From Salminus brasiliensis (lineage: Eukaryota; Chordata; Actinopteri; Characiformes; Bryconidae): a DNA stretch of 64,000 bases. This document shows, in pieces, positions 42,100 through 53,519 of the stretch. Every line of letters starts with the position of its first letter. Position 1 is the stretch's first letter. Position numbers and translations under genes: made by a program. The notes under the pieces were generated by a model. That model was not told the DNA's origin. It worked only from the letters and a program-made list of their open reading frames with translations, and did not search any database. Location: NCBI RefSeq assembly GCF_030463535.1, contig NC_132901.1, positions 2,514,349-2,578,348 on the forward strand, in the 5' to 3' direction.

Positions 42100-45000
42100 T
42101 AATATATAAAGTATATATTTAATATACCAATTGATATAGTAAAGATATAGCTTATACTTATATACCATCTGTTATATTGTGAATACATAGCTTATATATA
42201 TATACCATATATATAGTTCATATACCACGTTTTCTTTGTCGAATAAATAGTATATATACCACATTTTCTATAGTAAATATATATCTTAAATATCCTATTT
42301 TATATAGTGACGATATAGCTTATATATCATGTTATATTGTCAATATATAGCTTATATATACATATATATATATAGTGAATAATTTATATACCATGTTGTA
42401 TTGTATATATCTTAAATAACCTGTTTTATATAGTGAATATATATACCACTAATAACTTTATATACCATGTTTTCTATAGCAAATATATAGCATATACACT
42501 ATGTTTTCTTTAGTAAAAAGTTTACATACTATATGTTTTTTTTATATACAGAATATGTACTTTATATATTATATGTAATAATGTGGTTCTCACAGAGCTT
42601 TACAAAGCAGGTATTTAGTTTGGAATATATATATATGAGCAAATCTAGTAAAATAGGACAAAACTACTGTTTACAGAATTAGAGTATAGACTTTATCATA
42701 AAACAAATAAAACATTCAAAATAGATATTGTTTAGTGTCGCGTTTATAATATTAAAATAATTATTGTTCAAGATTTTACTGGATACAAAACAATCCAAAA
42801 ACACTGACCTGTCTCTCTGCCTCCAGGTTGATCTTGAAAGGGTGGGCTCTCCCATCTTCACTGACGCGAGGCGACCACAGTTTGGTCTCCGGCCTGTAAC
42901 GTACAGGCTCAGTTACTTCACTGCACAAAGCTGGTCCCTGCATCTGAACATCTGCTTCATTCTGAAGGCCATTTTCAAAAAATCTCAAAGAAGGGATCAA
43001 CCGTTTTATTTTAGGTGAGTTAGCCACCATGCTAATCGCTTAGTTAGTTCCTCAACTGGGGAGCAGCATATGGTGCTAAGTGCAGGCCTAAATCATCACA
43101 CAGTCTCCTCGAACTGTGTGGAGGTGTTCAGGGATCTCTAACAGACTTGCTGATGTGGTTTCTGACACACTGTCGCTATAAACGTGGCCTGAAGCTCAGA
43201 CAAGTAGAAGACTTTAGGCGTCCAGCTTAAGTACAAACACTGTTAACTGACCTCTCAATGGTTAAGGTGAGCTGATATGTTGCCTCCCTGATGCGATTCT
43301 GGGCCTCACAGTGCATCATGTTAGCGGTGGAGATGCCATCTATGGCCAGGATGATGTCACCTGGAGACAGGTCAACCATGGAGGCCTTGCTGCCTGAAGA
43401 TATCTGACCACATACACCACAGAGAAGCACATACAATGTTTAAAAAACAAAAAGAAATGGCCTTCAAGTTTCAAAATCTTTTAATTAGCAAATTTCTCAG
43501 CTGTCCTGTAAGTTCTCGTGACCGAAAGACCAGGGTGATGGACTGAGAGAACCAGCTAGACAAAACTGCAAAACAACACCAACACTGGTCGGCTAGTGTG
43601 CTAAACCAGGTAGCATTTGGGCTAACGTGATACAATGAATGGCAAAGATCAACCCTGCTACCTGTTATTCATGACTACCAGGTTTGCTTGTTGATAATGT
43701 GTTAGCGTGAGGCTAAAATATTAGCATACATTGTACATGTAGTACATTAGAAAGTCCGTAATGAAATGATTGCAAATTAATCTAGCATTCTATGCTAAAA
43801 ATCGCAATCCTGTTACCTTAAATCTCTGCCAGTGCTGGGGGGCTTCATACCCCTGTACTACCCCATGCCTGACATTGGGCATGGCAAGGTGCCAATACCT
43901 ATATAATTGGCAGTACTTCTCAACAGGGACTAGACAAGCCGTGTTTGGGTCAGCAGCAATGGGTGCAGGGTATGTCCACAAATATTTGGACATATAGTGA
44001 ACATAAAATGAGCTTAACTTTTAACTAGCAGTTGCCTCATTTTCCGGGTTGCAGGTGTTAGCATGTGTTAGCATGAGTTGTTAGCAAATGGTCTCTAAAT
44101 TTCCAGGTTTTCCAGGAGATGAGGACGCACTGAGCCGAGCTCAAGGCCATTCCCAGTGCAGTTAAAGGCTAGCTGTCTAGAACGTATCCTGCATGTGTTC
44201 CATAGATACTGCTTGTCTACACTTGTTTATGTGCTGGGTTCTTGCAGGGCTTCTGTGCGCTAACGGCGAGGAACTCTCTAAATGGGAGAAGCAGCACTCA
44301 GCGAAGGAAACACTCATAAAACGGCCTCATTCTGCTTCCGTCGAATCGCTCCTGTCTGTGTGACGGATCGCTCTGACTAGGCGAGCGAGTGTCCTTGCCC
44401 TTTCTGGTATGTACACTTGTGTAAACTGTTTTCCACAGCTTCCACAACAAATAACTCTGCAGACCTGCTGCTGCCTGCGCTACACGGCTAACGTTAGCTG
44501 TGTATTCCATGCTCATCTGCACTTCGGTAAGCGACAAACACTGAAGTATAGGTAGATGAACCTGTTAAAGGTGATTTAGAGGAGGCTCTTCATAGTATAT
44601 ACATGCTATCCGTGCTTAAAACATAAAGCCTAGATTAGCACAAATTCCACCTAAGATGGTTCATGCTGGTCTGGTTCTGGTGTAGCTGAAAGCTCAAGCT
44701 CCAGCTCAAGACCAGCTTTTGCTTTTTCAGATGGTCTGAGCTGGTCTTCGATGGTCAGGGTGGTCGAAAAGCTGGTCTTCCAGACGAAAACGTGCCCTAT
44801 GCTGGTAGGTTAGCTGGCTAACCAGCTCTTGATCAGCATAGTGTATGTTGCATGTTGGTTGACCAGCTTGGTGATGCTGGTCAAGCTGGTTGACCAACTC
44901 GACCTTGCTGGTGATCTAGCTTGATCAGGCTGATCATGCTTGTAGACCAGCTGTACCATCAAACCTGAATTAAAACACGCCCTATGCTGGCAAACATGCT

Positions 45001-46650
45001 TTGGTCATACTGGTTGACTCGCTTGGTCAGCTTGGTCACGGCGGGCATACCGGTTCTCCACTTTTGGGTGACCAACTTAGTTCTGCTGGTCATACCAGCT
45101 AAAATTCACCCAACATGCCCTTTGCCTATGGTCAACCAGGTTACCCAGTTTGACCAGCTTGAGTAGGCCAGTTACCTTTACCATTCCCTTGTAGAATGCA
45201 GTAGATATCAGAGGAGGGGCCAGACTTGGTAGACCCACCCCCTTCTCCCAGACCAAGCGACCAAGTCTCAGACCACTTTCATTGATTTAGCGGATATCCC
45301 TCCTGGTATGTGTTTGGTAAGTGGAATTCTCCAACAGACGTCCAGTGAAGTGACCTCCACAAGAACAAAAACAGGAGTAGGGAATCTCTCGTCCCCGTCC
45401 CCCCCTGCTTATCCCAGCTGGATTTTCTCAGAGCGGCTGGAGGAGAATAGCTGTCAAGTAATAAAGAGCAAAATGGGCCCCGTGTGAACTGGAGCAAATG
45501 TATTGAAGTTCTCACAGGGGGGCGATACAGCGTTCTATGAATAGCAACAGCAGCGAGAGCTCAAGGGACTTATCTAGATCATGTGATTGGGAAAACAAGA
45601 CCACTCCGGCTGGAAGACGGCCCGTTCCTGCAGAACAGGCATACAGCTCTTCATCTCAGCTGTTTCCTACGAGGCCTTTCAAAATAGGTCACGTCGGTCC
45701 AATCACGGAAACCGGGCAACTGGGAATAGAGGCCATGGCTCTAACATGGCTCTTTCCTCTCGTCCAGTCCAGAGCAACCTGGAGAGCTAAAGCTCTAGCC
45801 CGCGACTGGGGGAGCCGGCCCCACGTCGTCCCCCATGTACCCACGAGGCTGGGTGTCGGGACAAACGCAGCACTGGGAACCGGGTCCTGCCGCCCACCCG
45901 TCCCCCGTCCTTCTGGCATATCGCGTAAGCGGCCAGAAAGGAGACAGGTGCCAGGCGGGAGGGACCGATCTGCCCCAGTCGCGGCTCAAGCTCGCATCTA
46001 TATCTGGGCTGGTAATTCGGTTCCAGATATCAGAACCTCAGCAAACCCTAAAGATCTGTGAAATCACAACCGTCTTTGTCTCAGGGCTGTGTGCATTGCC
46101 ATCGCCATCGCCAATGATAGACGACCGTCCGGAGAGAGGAAGTGGGGGAACCTCTTAAAGTGCTTTAAGGAACCCATTCTTAAGGATTAAAGCACTTGCA
46201 AAGAACTAAGGTTTCTTTTCTTTAGGAACCATCGTTCTAAAAGACACCTCTAAGAGCATCAAGGAACTTTTGGAGGTTCTTGAATGTGAAACCGTGGAGG
46301 AATACGTTTAAGGAACCTTTTCTTGACGGTTTCTTAAAGCACCTCAAGTGGTTCCTCCACAGTTTCCAGTCTGAAGAACCTCCAAAAGGTCCAAAATAGG
46401 TGGTTAACACCTAGAGGTTCTTCAAGGAACTACACATTTTCCCCACCACTGTGAGCAATTCTACGTTACAGGACGAAGGGTTTCACACCAAACCCGTCAA
46501 ACCCACTCGGAATGACTTCACTGTTTCATCACGCCGAGATTCTGCAGAGTTTACAGAGAGTCTCTGAGCTCTCGAACTCCAGCAGAACTGCAGGTAATGC
46601 AGGCAAGCTGTTTCGACCAACACGGGCCAGGTTACAGTGCCATCTGCAGC

Positions 46651-46686
<36 letters not shown>

Positions 46687-47613
46687 AGACGTTGTGCTTT
46701 TGACCAAACATGGCCTCGTGCGGCTATGTTAGGTAACAGTGTTGTGATGTGCAGCAGAGAGCCAGCCCTCATTAGAGCAGAGCAGAACTCCAGGAGAACA
46801 GCTGGGAACCCTCAAACAGACAAGACACGCTTCTGCAATGTTAAACCCTGATACAGCAGATGGCCGGAAGAATGCTTGTAGTTCTGGTGTAAACCTGGGG
46901 GCTGAAACAGGACATTTGTGACTTCAGGGTGGAGGTCTAAGGTTCTGCTGAGTCACATTCAGTAATGTTGAGGTCTAGACTCTGGTGGAGGCCTCCCATC
47001 GCCGTGAGAACACCAGCAACGATGGTATGCAGTCATTCTGTTTTGATAATCGAGCCAAATGTTCGCTCATCCATCGTCTAATCATTCGCCCATTCTTCAT
47101 CTCTCCATCCATCCGTTCATTCATCCATACCTAAACTCATCTCTCCATCCAATGATTCATCTCTCCTCCATCCGTTCATTCATCCATACCTAAACTCATC
47201 TCACCATCCAATGATTCATCTCTCCATCCATCCGTTCATTCATCCATACCTAAACTCATCTCTCCATCCACTGATTCATCTCTCCATCCATCCATCCATC
47301 CGTAGTGGTTGGTTGGTGTGGCACAACAGATAACACCACTACCTGCCAGTGAGCTACCACACCATCCGTCAATGTCTTCACTCATCCATCCATCCACTGG
47401 TTGATCTCTACATCTGTTCACCTATCCATGCCTGTACTCATCTCTCCACCCATCCATCCATCCGTTCTCTCGTCTCTCCTTCTCTTTCACTGTCCCCCAA
47501 TCTGTCTGTCCATTTCTGTCGTGTGTTTAGGCTAAGACACACTCCATCCGCAACAGGTGTGAGTGTCCCAGTGCTGCCTTCTTCCTGAATGAATCACTGC
47601 TAATGCTTTTAGA

Positions 47614-47651
<38 letters not shown>

Positions 47652-49573
47652 ACTAGAAATGTACCCAGGATGATGGCTTATGTTCAGAGTGTGTGATGGA
47701 GTGTGTTGTGTGCGGCGCTTTTCCAAAAGCGGATCATTGTTTCAGCTGTCGCTGAGTGTGTGTGTGTGTGTTTGATGTAAGTTGCTATAAATGTGTATCA
47801 GACAGGTGTGTGATAGCCCCAGGTTCTGCGTGTACACACTGGTTTGGTCGTGATATTGTGAGTAAAAACACCCTTCATAAGAACATTTCTAGAATGTAAT
47901 TGATGAATTTTTAAAAATATTTTTATTGTGCATTAAGCCCACTGGCTCCAGTTTCTACTTATTCCACCTAGCATCGTAATGTCATATCATGATAATATTG
48001 TATCGTTATATCGTATCATTATAATATTGTATCGTAATATTATATGATAATATCGTATCGTTATATCGTATCATTATAATATTGTATCGTAATACCATAT
48101 GATAATATCGTATCGTTGTATCGTATCATTACAATATTGTATTGTAATGTTATATCATGATATCGTATTGTTATATCGTATCATTATAATATTGTATCGT
48201 AATATTATATCATGATAATATCGTATCGTTGTATCGTATCATTATAATATTGTATCGTAATATCATATCATGATAATATCGTATCGTTGTATCGTATCAT
48301 TACAATATTGTATCGTAATGTTATATCATGATAATATCATATTGTTTTATCGTATCATTATAATATTGTACCGTAATACCATATCATGATAATATCGTAT
48401 CGTTGTATCGTATCATTATAATATTGTATCGTAATATCATATCATGATAATATCGTATCGTTGTATCGTATCATTATAATATTGTATCGTAATATCATAT
48501 CATGAAAATTATGAATATAATTTCTAATGTAATATTGTACCATATTTTATTGTAATATCATAGTTCAGTAGCATAATATCATGATAATACTGTATAGTAG
48601 CCTGTATCGTCATTCTGTACCATAATATCGTAGCCATGATAATATTGTATTGTAATATTGAATTATGATAATACTGTATTGTTCTATCATCTATCGTTAC
48701 ATGATCTATCAACCATGATCTATCGTAATATCAGCTAATAATATTGTGCAGTAATATTGTATCATGGTAATGCTGTGACATTATCATCTCACGATAACGC
48801 TGCATCATAATATCATACTAATATCATACCACGATATTGAATGGTAATATCGTAACCATGATAATATCGTATCGCATCATACCACCATATTGTATCATAA
48901 TACTGTACCACAATTCTCACCTCATGATAACGATGTATTTTGTCATATGCTAATATCCTACTATTATATTGTACCATAAAAAAATACTGTTTTATAATAT
49001 CATACCATGATATTTCATCATAATATTGTATGTTGATAATACCGTACCGCAGTATTGTTTGGGAATATCATAACCATGATAATATTGTGTCATAATATTG
49101 TAACCATTACATTGTATCGTAATATCATACCACAACATTGTAACATAATACTGTGCTATAATTCTGTATCGTTATATCGTGGCCATGATAATATTGTAAG
49201 TTATTATTGAGGCATCACAAGACTTCATAATTTCACCAATATCTTTTTTTACCATATAGCATCATAATACTGTACAGCACTAATAGTTTAATATGATATA
49301 TTATTATCATGCCATGATATCGTTAGATGATATCACATATTTATTATATCACATTTTATCGTAATATCGTATCACAATATTGTGTCATAACATTGTATCA
49401 ATGGTATCATAACACTGTAGCATGAATATAGTGTAGCGTTATATACTAGCTAACACACACACACACACACACACACTCACCCTGGCAATAGTCAGTGGTT
49501 GATTGAAGTCTTTTCCTCCGATAAGCCGGAAGCCCCACGGAGCCGGACCCTCCAGAACCACACAGTGTGGCAT
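38768..49573 (-). CDS. pdlim3: PDZ and LIM domain protein 3 (ALP, actinin-associated LIM protein)
   Basis: Binds alpha-actinin at Z-discs and intercalated discs. Seven coding exons in transcript order: 49573-49481, 43403-43252, 42893-42809, 41988-41801, 40073-39946, 39427-39316, 38957-38768. All phases agree; 315 aa, matching the 316-aa human isoform. The PDZ domain fills residues ~1-80 with the ligand loop PWGFRL at 12-17. The ZM/AM motif region is [20 protein letters not shown] in exon 4. The single LIM domain begins at C245/C248 ([11 protein letters not shown]) and has [10 protein letters not shown] and CETH as the remaining zinc ligands. It ends [15 protein letters not shown]. The start is the ATG giving [17 protein letters not shown]. 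Intron 1 is about 6 kb and repeat-rich. It is followed on the same strand by the THAP gene and preceded by sorbs2, its usual vertebrate neighbour. Confidence 0.95.
39545..39935. repeat. Second CCAAT-rich array, in pdlim3 intron 5
   Basis: Same unit family as 38385-38690, including GACCCGCCTACTCTGTAA and TTGGCTAGCTGAATTTGTCC. About six ATTGG sites. It abuts the donor of exon 5 (39945). The minus strand stays open across most of it as a Gln/Ser/Arg-rich frame. Confidence 0.8.
40120..40850. repeat. CATCAT/TATCAC triplet-rich array in pdlim3 intron 4
   Basis: About 730 bases of ATCATCACC, ATTATCACATC and CACTATCACCA units, with a (CA)n run just before it (40086-40115). Blocks of roughly 150-200 bp repeat with few changes. 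Confidence 0.95.
41340..41700. mobile_element. Family A copies, rearranged, in pdlim3 intron 4
   Basis: One end, ACACTATGTGTCCAAATGTT (from about 41440), continues into the family interior (GAAGTACTGCCAATAGAATA, TGCCTAATGCCAGGCGTGGG). Bases 41341-41435 carry interior phrases in the opposite orientation, so two copies appear joined. Confidence 0.65.
42000..42560. repeat. (TA)n run and AT-rich TATATAGTGAATATA repeats
   Basis: A (TA)n tract of about 25 units near 42044-42095 is followed by degenerate TATACCATGTTATATTG units. In pdlim3 intron 3. Confidence 0.9.
43838..44005. mobile_element. Family A fragment in pdlim3 intron 1
   Basis: Contains TGGCAGTACTTCTCAACAGG and ends in ATGTCCACAAATATTTGGAC followed by ATATAGTG. 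Only one end is present. Confidence 0.6.
44650..45180. repeat. GACCAGC/GCTGGTC repeats in pdlim3 intron 1
   Basis: Irregular copies of GCTGGTTGACCAGCTTGG and CATGCTGGTC, the same family as 17400-18270. Confidence 0.75.
45181..46140. other. pdlim3 intron 1, unique-looking part
   Basis: A GC-richer interval. A 174-codon plus-strand frame (45537-46061) has no recognisable motif and competes with open frames on the other strand, so I do not call it a gene. Confidence 0.4.
46140..46440. mobile_element. Palindromic GGAACC-type short element
   Basis: AACTTTTGGAGGTTCTTG near 46265-46282 and GAAGAACCTCCAAAAGGTC near 46374-46392 are inverted partners, with GAAACCGTGGAGGA and TCCTCCACAGTTTC paired inside. 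It resembles a foldback MITE and has no coding content. Confidence 0.6.
47090..47480. repeat. CCATCCATCCGTTCATTCATCC minisatellite
   Basis: About six ~60-bp units built from CATACCTAAACTCATCTCTC and CATCCATCCGTTCATTC, interrupted by 50-60 bases of other sequence near 47305. A (CT)n run follows at about 47619-47649. In pdlim3 intron 1. Confidence 0.85.
47980..49430. repeat. ATCGTATCATTATAATATTG array in pdlim3 intron 1
   Basis: Units of about 60 bp, TATCGTATCATTATAATATT plus GTAATATCATATCATGATAA, are well preserved at 48000-48520 and decay gradually to 49430. This gradient suggests recent expansion at the left side. It ends 50 bases from PDZ exon 1. Confidence 0.93.
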
Positions 49574-50944
49574 ATCCTCAGTGTGTGTAAAAACAGCAGG
49601 GTGCGTTAGAGTGTGAGCCTCCCCCCGTAGAGTGGATGACTGTATGGTGCTTGGACCCCTTAAAAAGTAGAGAACAGACCCCACCTCCTAGGCAAAGCTA
49701 TTGGGCTTACACAACTCTCTCTCTCTCTCCCTCTCTCTCTCTCTCTCTCGCTCTCTAAACCTCTTCATTCCGTCCATCAGTCTTTCATTGCATTTGTCAT
49801 GTTTCCATAAACACTGACCGAACACTGCCCTTAAGGCCAGCTGTTGTCCAAAACTGACCAGAGTCCTTCAGTTTCTCTCACAAAGCACATAGGTTAGCCA
49901 CAATGCTAATGAATGCTGAATACCCATTAATGACCGCTGGGCATAGCAAAGCTAAATGCTAACGTCCACCCGGTCACATCAGGGCGACGACTCTGTGGTA
50001 TGGCAGGTGGTGTCCGAGCCGAGGGTGGTTAGTCTCAGTATTAGGTAGGTGGTCATAATGTTTTGCTATGACTGTGTGTGTGTACGTGTGCCCCTGTTTA
50101 CATAAGCTAAATAGTCCTTCAGAATAATAGCCTTATTGTTTGTAAGAATTTTACAGTGATTTAGGAGCGTCCCTCAGTTTGACTTACCACCCCGTCACGT
50201 GAACTTGTTTGGTCTCTAATTAATGTACTGTTGCTTTAAACGACACCAAACTGAGGAAGTGACCTCATATGAGCCTTTGGAGCAGCCCAGGCCAGTTCTG
50301 AGGTGCTTTTATTGGTCATTTGTCGCCTTTTCTTGTTAGACAGGGTCCGTCAAGCTCAACCCAACCACCCCGTTACGCTAAAAACAACACTGTTTACACT
50401 GTTAATGCAAGGAAGACCATCTTTCAAATCGATTAGCATGCGTGCTAGGTCAGGAACTCGACCCGCATAAAGAACTGCGGCCGTTTCAGGGGGAAATCAA
50501 CCACCCCGTCACGCTTCACTGTGAATATGGCTACGTCTTTTGGAAGGAACAGAGCCATGTGTGTTGATAACTCTCTGTTTGTTGGGAAAGCTTCACTCGT
50601 TAGATGGAACTGAGCTGAACTGTGGGGGACCTTAAACCTTTGACCGCAAGGATCAGTAGCTGCTGAAGGTCGAGCGTCCGAAAGATCAACTGTAAACTTT
50701 CCCACAGAGGCGCTAACTCCTTATGCTACCTTCACGCGCTAGCAGGGTTCATTGCAACGGACAAGATGGAAGGAAGGAGGAAGGAAGGGGTGAACTTAGG
50801 GTCACTTTTAGAGCATGATGTGGTTTTACGTTAGCGCCACCTAGTAGTTAAGGTTAGGGTTACACTGACTGTTGATCTGTTTGTAGCTCATGGTATTAGC
50901 TAGCTGGCTAAGCCAAGGCAACTACTACTGTAAATAGTAGTTTA
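49574..50944. other. pdlim3 upstream region
   Basis: On the minus strand TACTTTTTAAGGGG near 49660 could serve as a TATA-like element about 85 bases before the ATG; this is weak. A (CT)n run is at 49715-49757. Phrases such as CACCCCGTCACG recur near 50190, 50366 and 50503. GTGGTCATAATGTTTTG near 50051-50067 is a solo end of the family B element. No gene is supported. Confidence 0.4.
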
Positions 50945-51245
50945 CAACACGTCCAGGTACTTAATTATGTGCAAATACAGACACACAGCTGCTGGTGTAG
51001 TTCCTGTAGCGAAGTACTGCCAATAGAATAGGACTCTCTGGAGCTGATACATAAACATGAACCTATTGGCACCATGCTGCCTAATGCCAGGGAAGCCGTG
51101 GGCTAGAGGGGTACAACGCCCCCCAGCACTGTGTTCTCTGGAATGATGGCTAGTAGAAAGTCTTTGCTCCAACAAAAGCAGGATCAGCTCTTTAGTACCA
51201 TACATTTTTAAGCAGGCGTCCCAATACTTTTGTCCAAGTTGTGTC
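50945..51245. mobile_element. Family A element between sorbs2 and pdlim3
   Basis: Interior phrases GAAGTACTGCCAATAGAATA and GGCACCATGCTGCCTAATGC, with right end GCGTCCCAATACTTTTGTCC. The left end is degraded. Confidence 0.65.
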
Positions 51246-51259
51246 AAGGTACACCATCT

Positions 51260-53290
51260 AGCTAGTCACCTAAGCTGGTTGCCCGGTTTAGCTCTTGTTA
51301 GAGTCCGGTCTGCTGGTTTCACTGGTCCACCTGAATGACCAGCTTGACGACCAGCTTGGTTAGCAGTGTAGGGTCATTGACCATCAATGACCACCTCAGA
51401 CCATCTGAGACCAGTTGGAACAGGGTTACTGCACCTGTCTTAGCTGGTGGTGCTTTTTCTTCAGGAACCCTCTAAGCCTTTTTGGAGCCTTTCTGGTCAA
51501 AGAACCAAGCGTTAGTGCTTTTAGGCTAATAAGCTAAGTCAAATGGCACTTTCCTATTCGAGTAGGGGCTGTTGGTGGTGGGTTCATCGAGCAAGAGGAG
51601 GACCCACTAGATGCAATACTCAGAACTCCTGAGAGCAGATGCAAGTCTGAGGGCCCACATTGCCCTCATGTATCATTGGAAAGTGGGACCAGAGACCTCA
51701 GGCTGGTGTACCCAGGGCGCCTGGAGGACGGAGCAAGCACTTCTGCCCTTATTTGGTGAGACACAGTGGATAGTGGTGGAGCTCCACACACACACACATT
51801 CTTCTGCTCTCTCTCTTTCCCTCCAGTCTGAGCTCCACCTCTCCGGCCTCTTCTCGCTTATCCATGCTAACCTCTCTCTTTTGCACACACACTCTGTTTT
51901 TCATCCTGTGTTGGCGGGAAAAAGAAAAGGACGGAACGGTTGAACCTTACTTGTTGCCAGAAGGCCTCATCCATGTGGAGCCCTGAAACTCTGAGGGACA
52001 AGATAATTAATCAAATTCCAGCAGGCCTGATTGGTTTATTTCCTCAAGCGCTTTGGGGATCGGCCAGTCAAAACAGGGGTCATTATTGGATCTCGGAAAA
52101 AACTTCGGAAATATCGCTATGGCTTTGGCCGCGTTCCTCGCCGAAGCCCGTGCCTTTGCATGCACAGCTTCCCTGGCACTTATCTCACTTGCCTTCATGG
52201 TTGGTCTCAGACAGTCAGCCTGGTATTCCATCAGGGAAGCTGGGCCACCATCTTAACCAGCTTGTTTACCAGTACAGGGTATATTTTTGTGTAGATGACC
52301 AGTTTTTTTCCACCGCCTTGACCATTAAAGACAAGCTTAGACCATCTGAAACCATCAGGGAGGCTGGTCAACCATCTTAACCAGCTTGTTCACCAGTGTG
52401 AGGTACGTTTTTATTTGGATGACCAGTTTTTCCACCACCTTGACCATTAAAGACAAGCTTAGACCACCATCTTAACCAGCTTGTTTACCAGTATAGAAGA
52501 TATTTTTGTCTGGATGACCATCAAAGACCAGCTCAGAACGTTTGAAACCATCATAGAAGCTGGTCAATCTTCTTAACCAGCTTGTTTACCAGTATAGGGT
52601 ACATTTTTGTTTGGATGATTGACCATCAAAAACCAGTTTAGGTCATCTGAAACCATCACTGAAACTGGTCAACCATCTTAACCAACTTGTTTACCAGTAT
52701 AGAGTATATTTTTGTCTGGATGACCATTTTTTTATTTCCACCTTGACCATCAAAGACCAGTGTAGGTCATCTGAAACCATCAAGGAAGCTGGTCTTTCAT
52801 CATAACCATCTTGTTTATATCTCTTTATCTCTTTACCAATGGGAGGTACGTTTTTGTTTGGATGACCAGATTTTTTTACCGCCTTGACCATCAAAGACAC
52901 GCTTAGGTCATCTGAAACCATCACTGGAACTGGTCAACCATCTTTTTTTTTCTTTTTTTTACCAGTATTGGCTATGTTTTTGCTTAAATGACCAGATTTT
53001 CAACCACCTTGACCAACAAAGACCAACTTAGACCATCTGAAACCATCAAGGAAGCTGGTCCACCATCATAACCAGCTTGTTTACCAGTGCGAGGTACGTT
53101 TTTGTTTGGATGACCAGATTTTTTTTTTACCGACTTGACCATCAAAGACCAACTTAGACCATCTGAAACCACCATCTTAACCAGCTTGTTGGTTAATGGT
53201 TAATTGAAATGTAGTATGTTTGTTTTTTTCTTAGATGACCAGCTTTTCAACCACCTTGACCATCAAAACCCAGCTTAAACTGAGTTGAAC
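51260..53290. repeat. GACCAGC-type repeats, two blocks
   Basis: Block one (51260-51440) has short TGACCAGCTTG phrases. Block two (52230-53290) is a tandem array of about 140-bp units containing TGAAACCATCAGGGAGCTGG-like, TTAACCAGCTTGTTTACCAG and ATTTTTGTTTGGATGACCAG phrases. The 51480-52030 interval between them is ordinary spacer. Confidence 0.75.
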
Positions 53291-53519
53291 TGAGTTCTTC
53301 GGCAGGGAACACATGAAGCAAGACCAGGGGCTCTAAATGGAAACAGCACTGGAGACGCATTACTTTCCCTCTCTGATCCACTTCCTTGTCCAGACAGGTT
53401 GTAAACCGAGCAGATTACAGCCCGGCATCTCTGCAGACGTAAATCCATTGGACGTTCCCCACGAAGCCAGGAGATCTTGCTTTACGACAGACCAGAGGAC
53501 AGAGGCCGATCACTGAGAA

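Noticed and set aside
45537-46061. 174-codon plus-strand frame in pdlim3 intron 1
   Set aside because: No recognisable domain, competing frames on the opposite strand, no splice context and antisense to the gene.
50445-50705. 86-codon minus-strand frame upstream of pdlim3
   Set aside because: No known motif, and the region holds repeated CACCCCGTCACG phrases. Probably chance or an old repeat.
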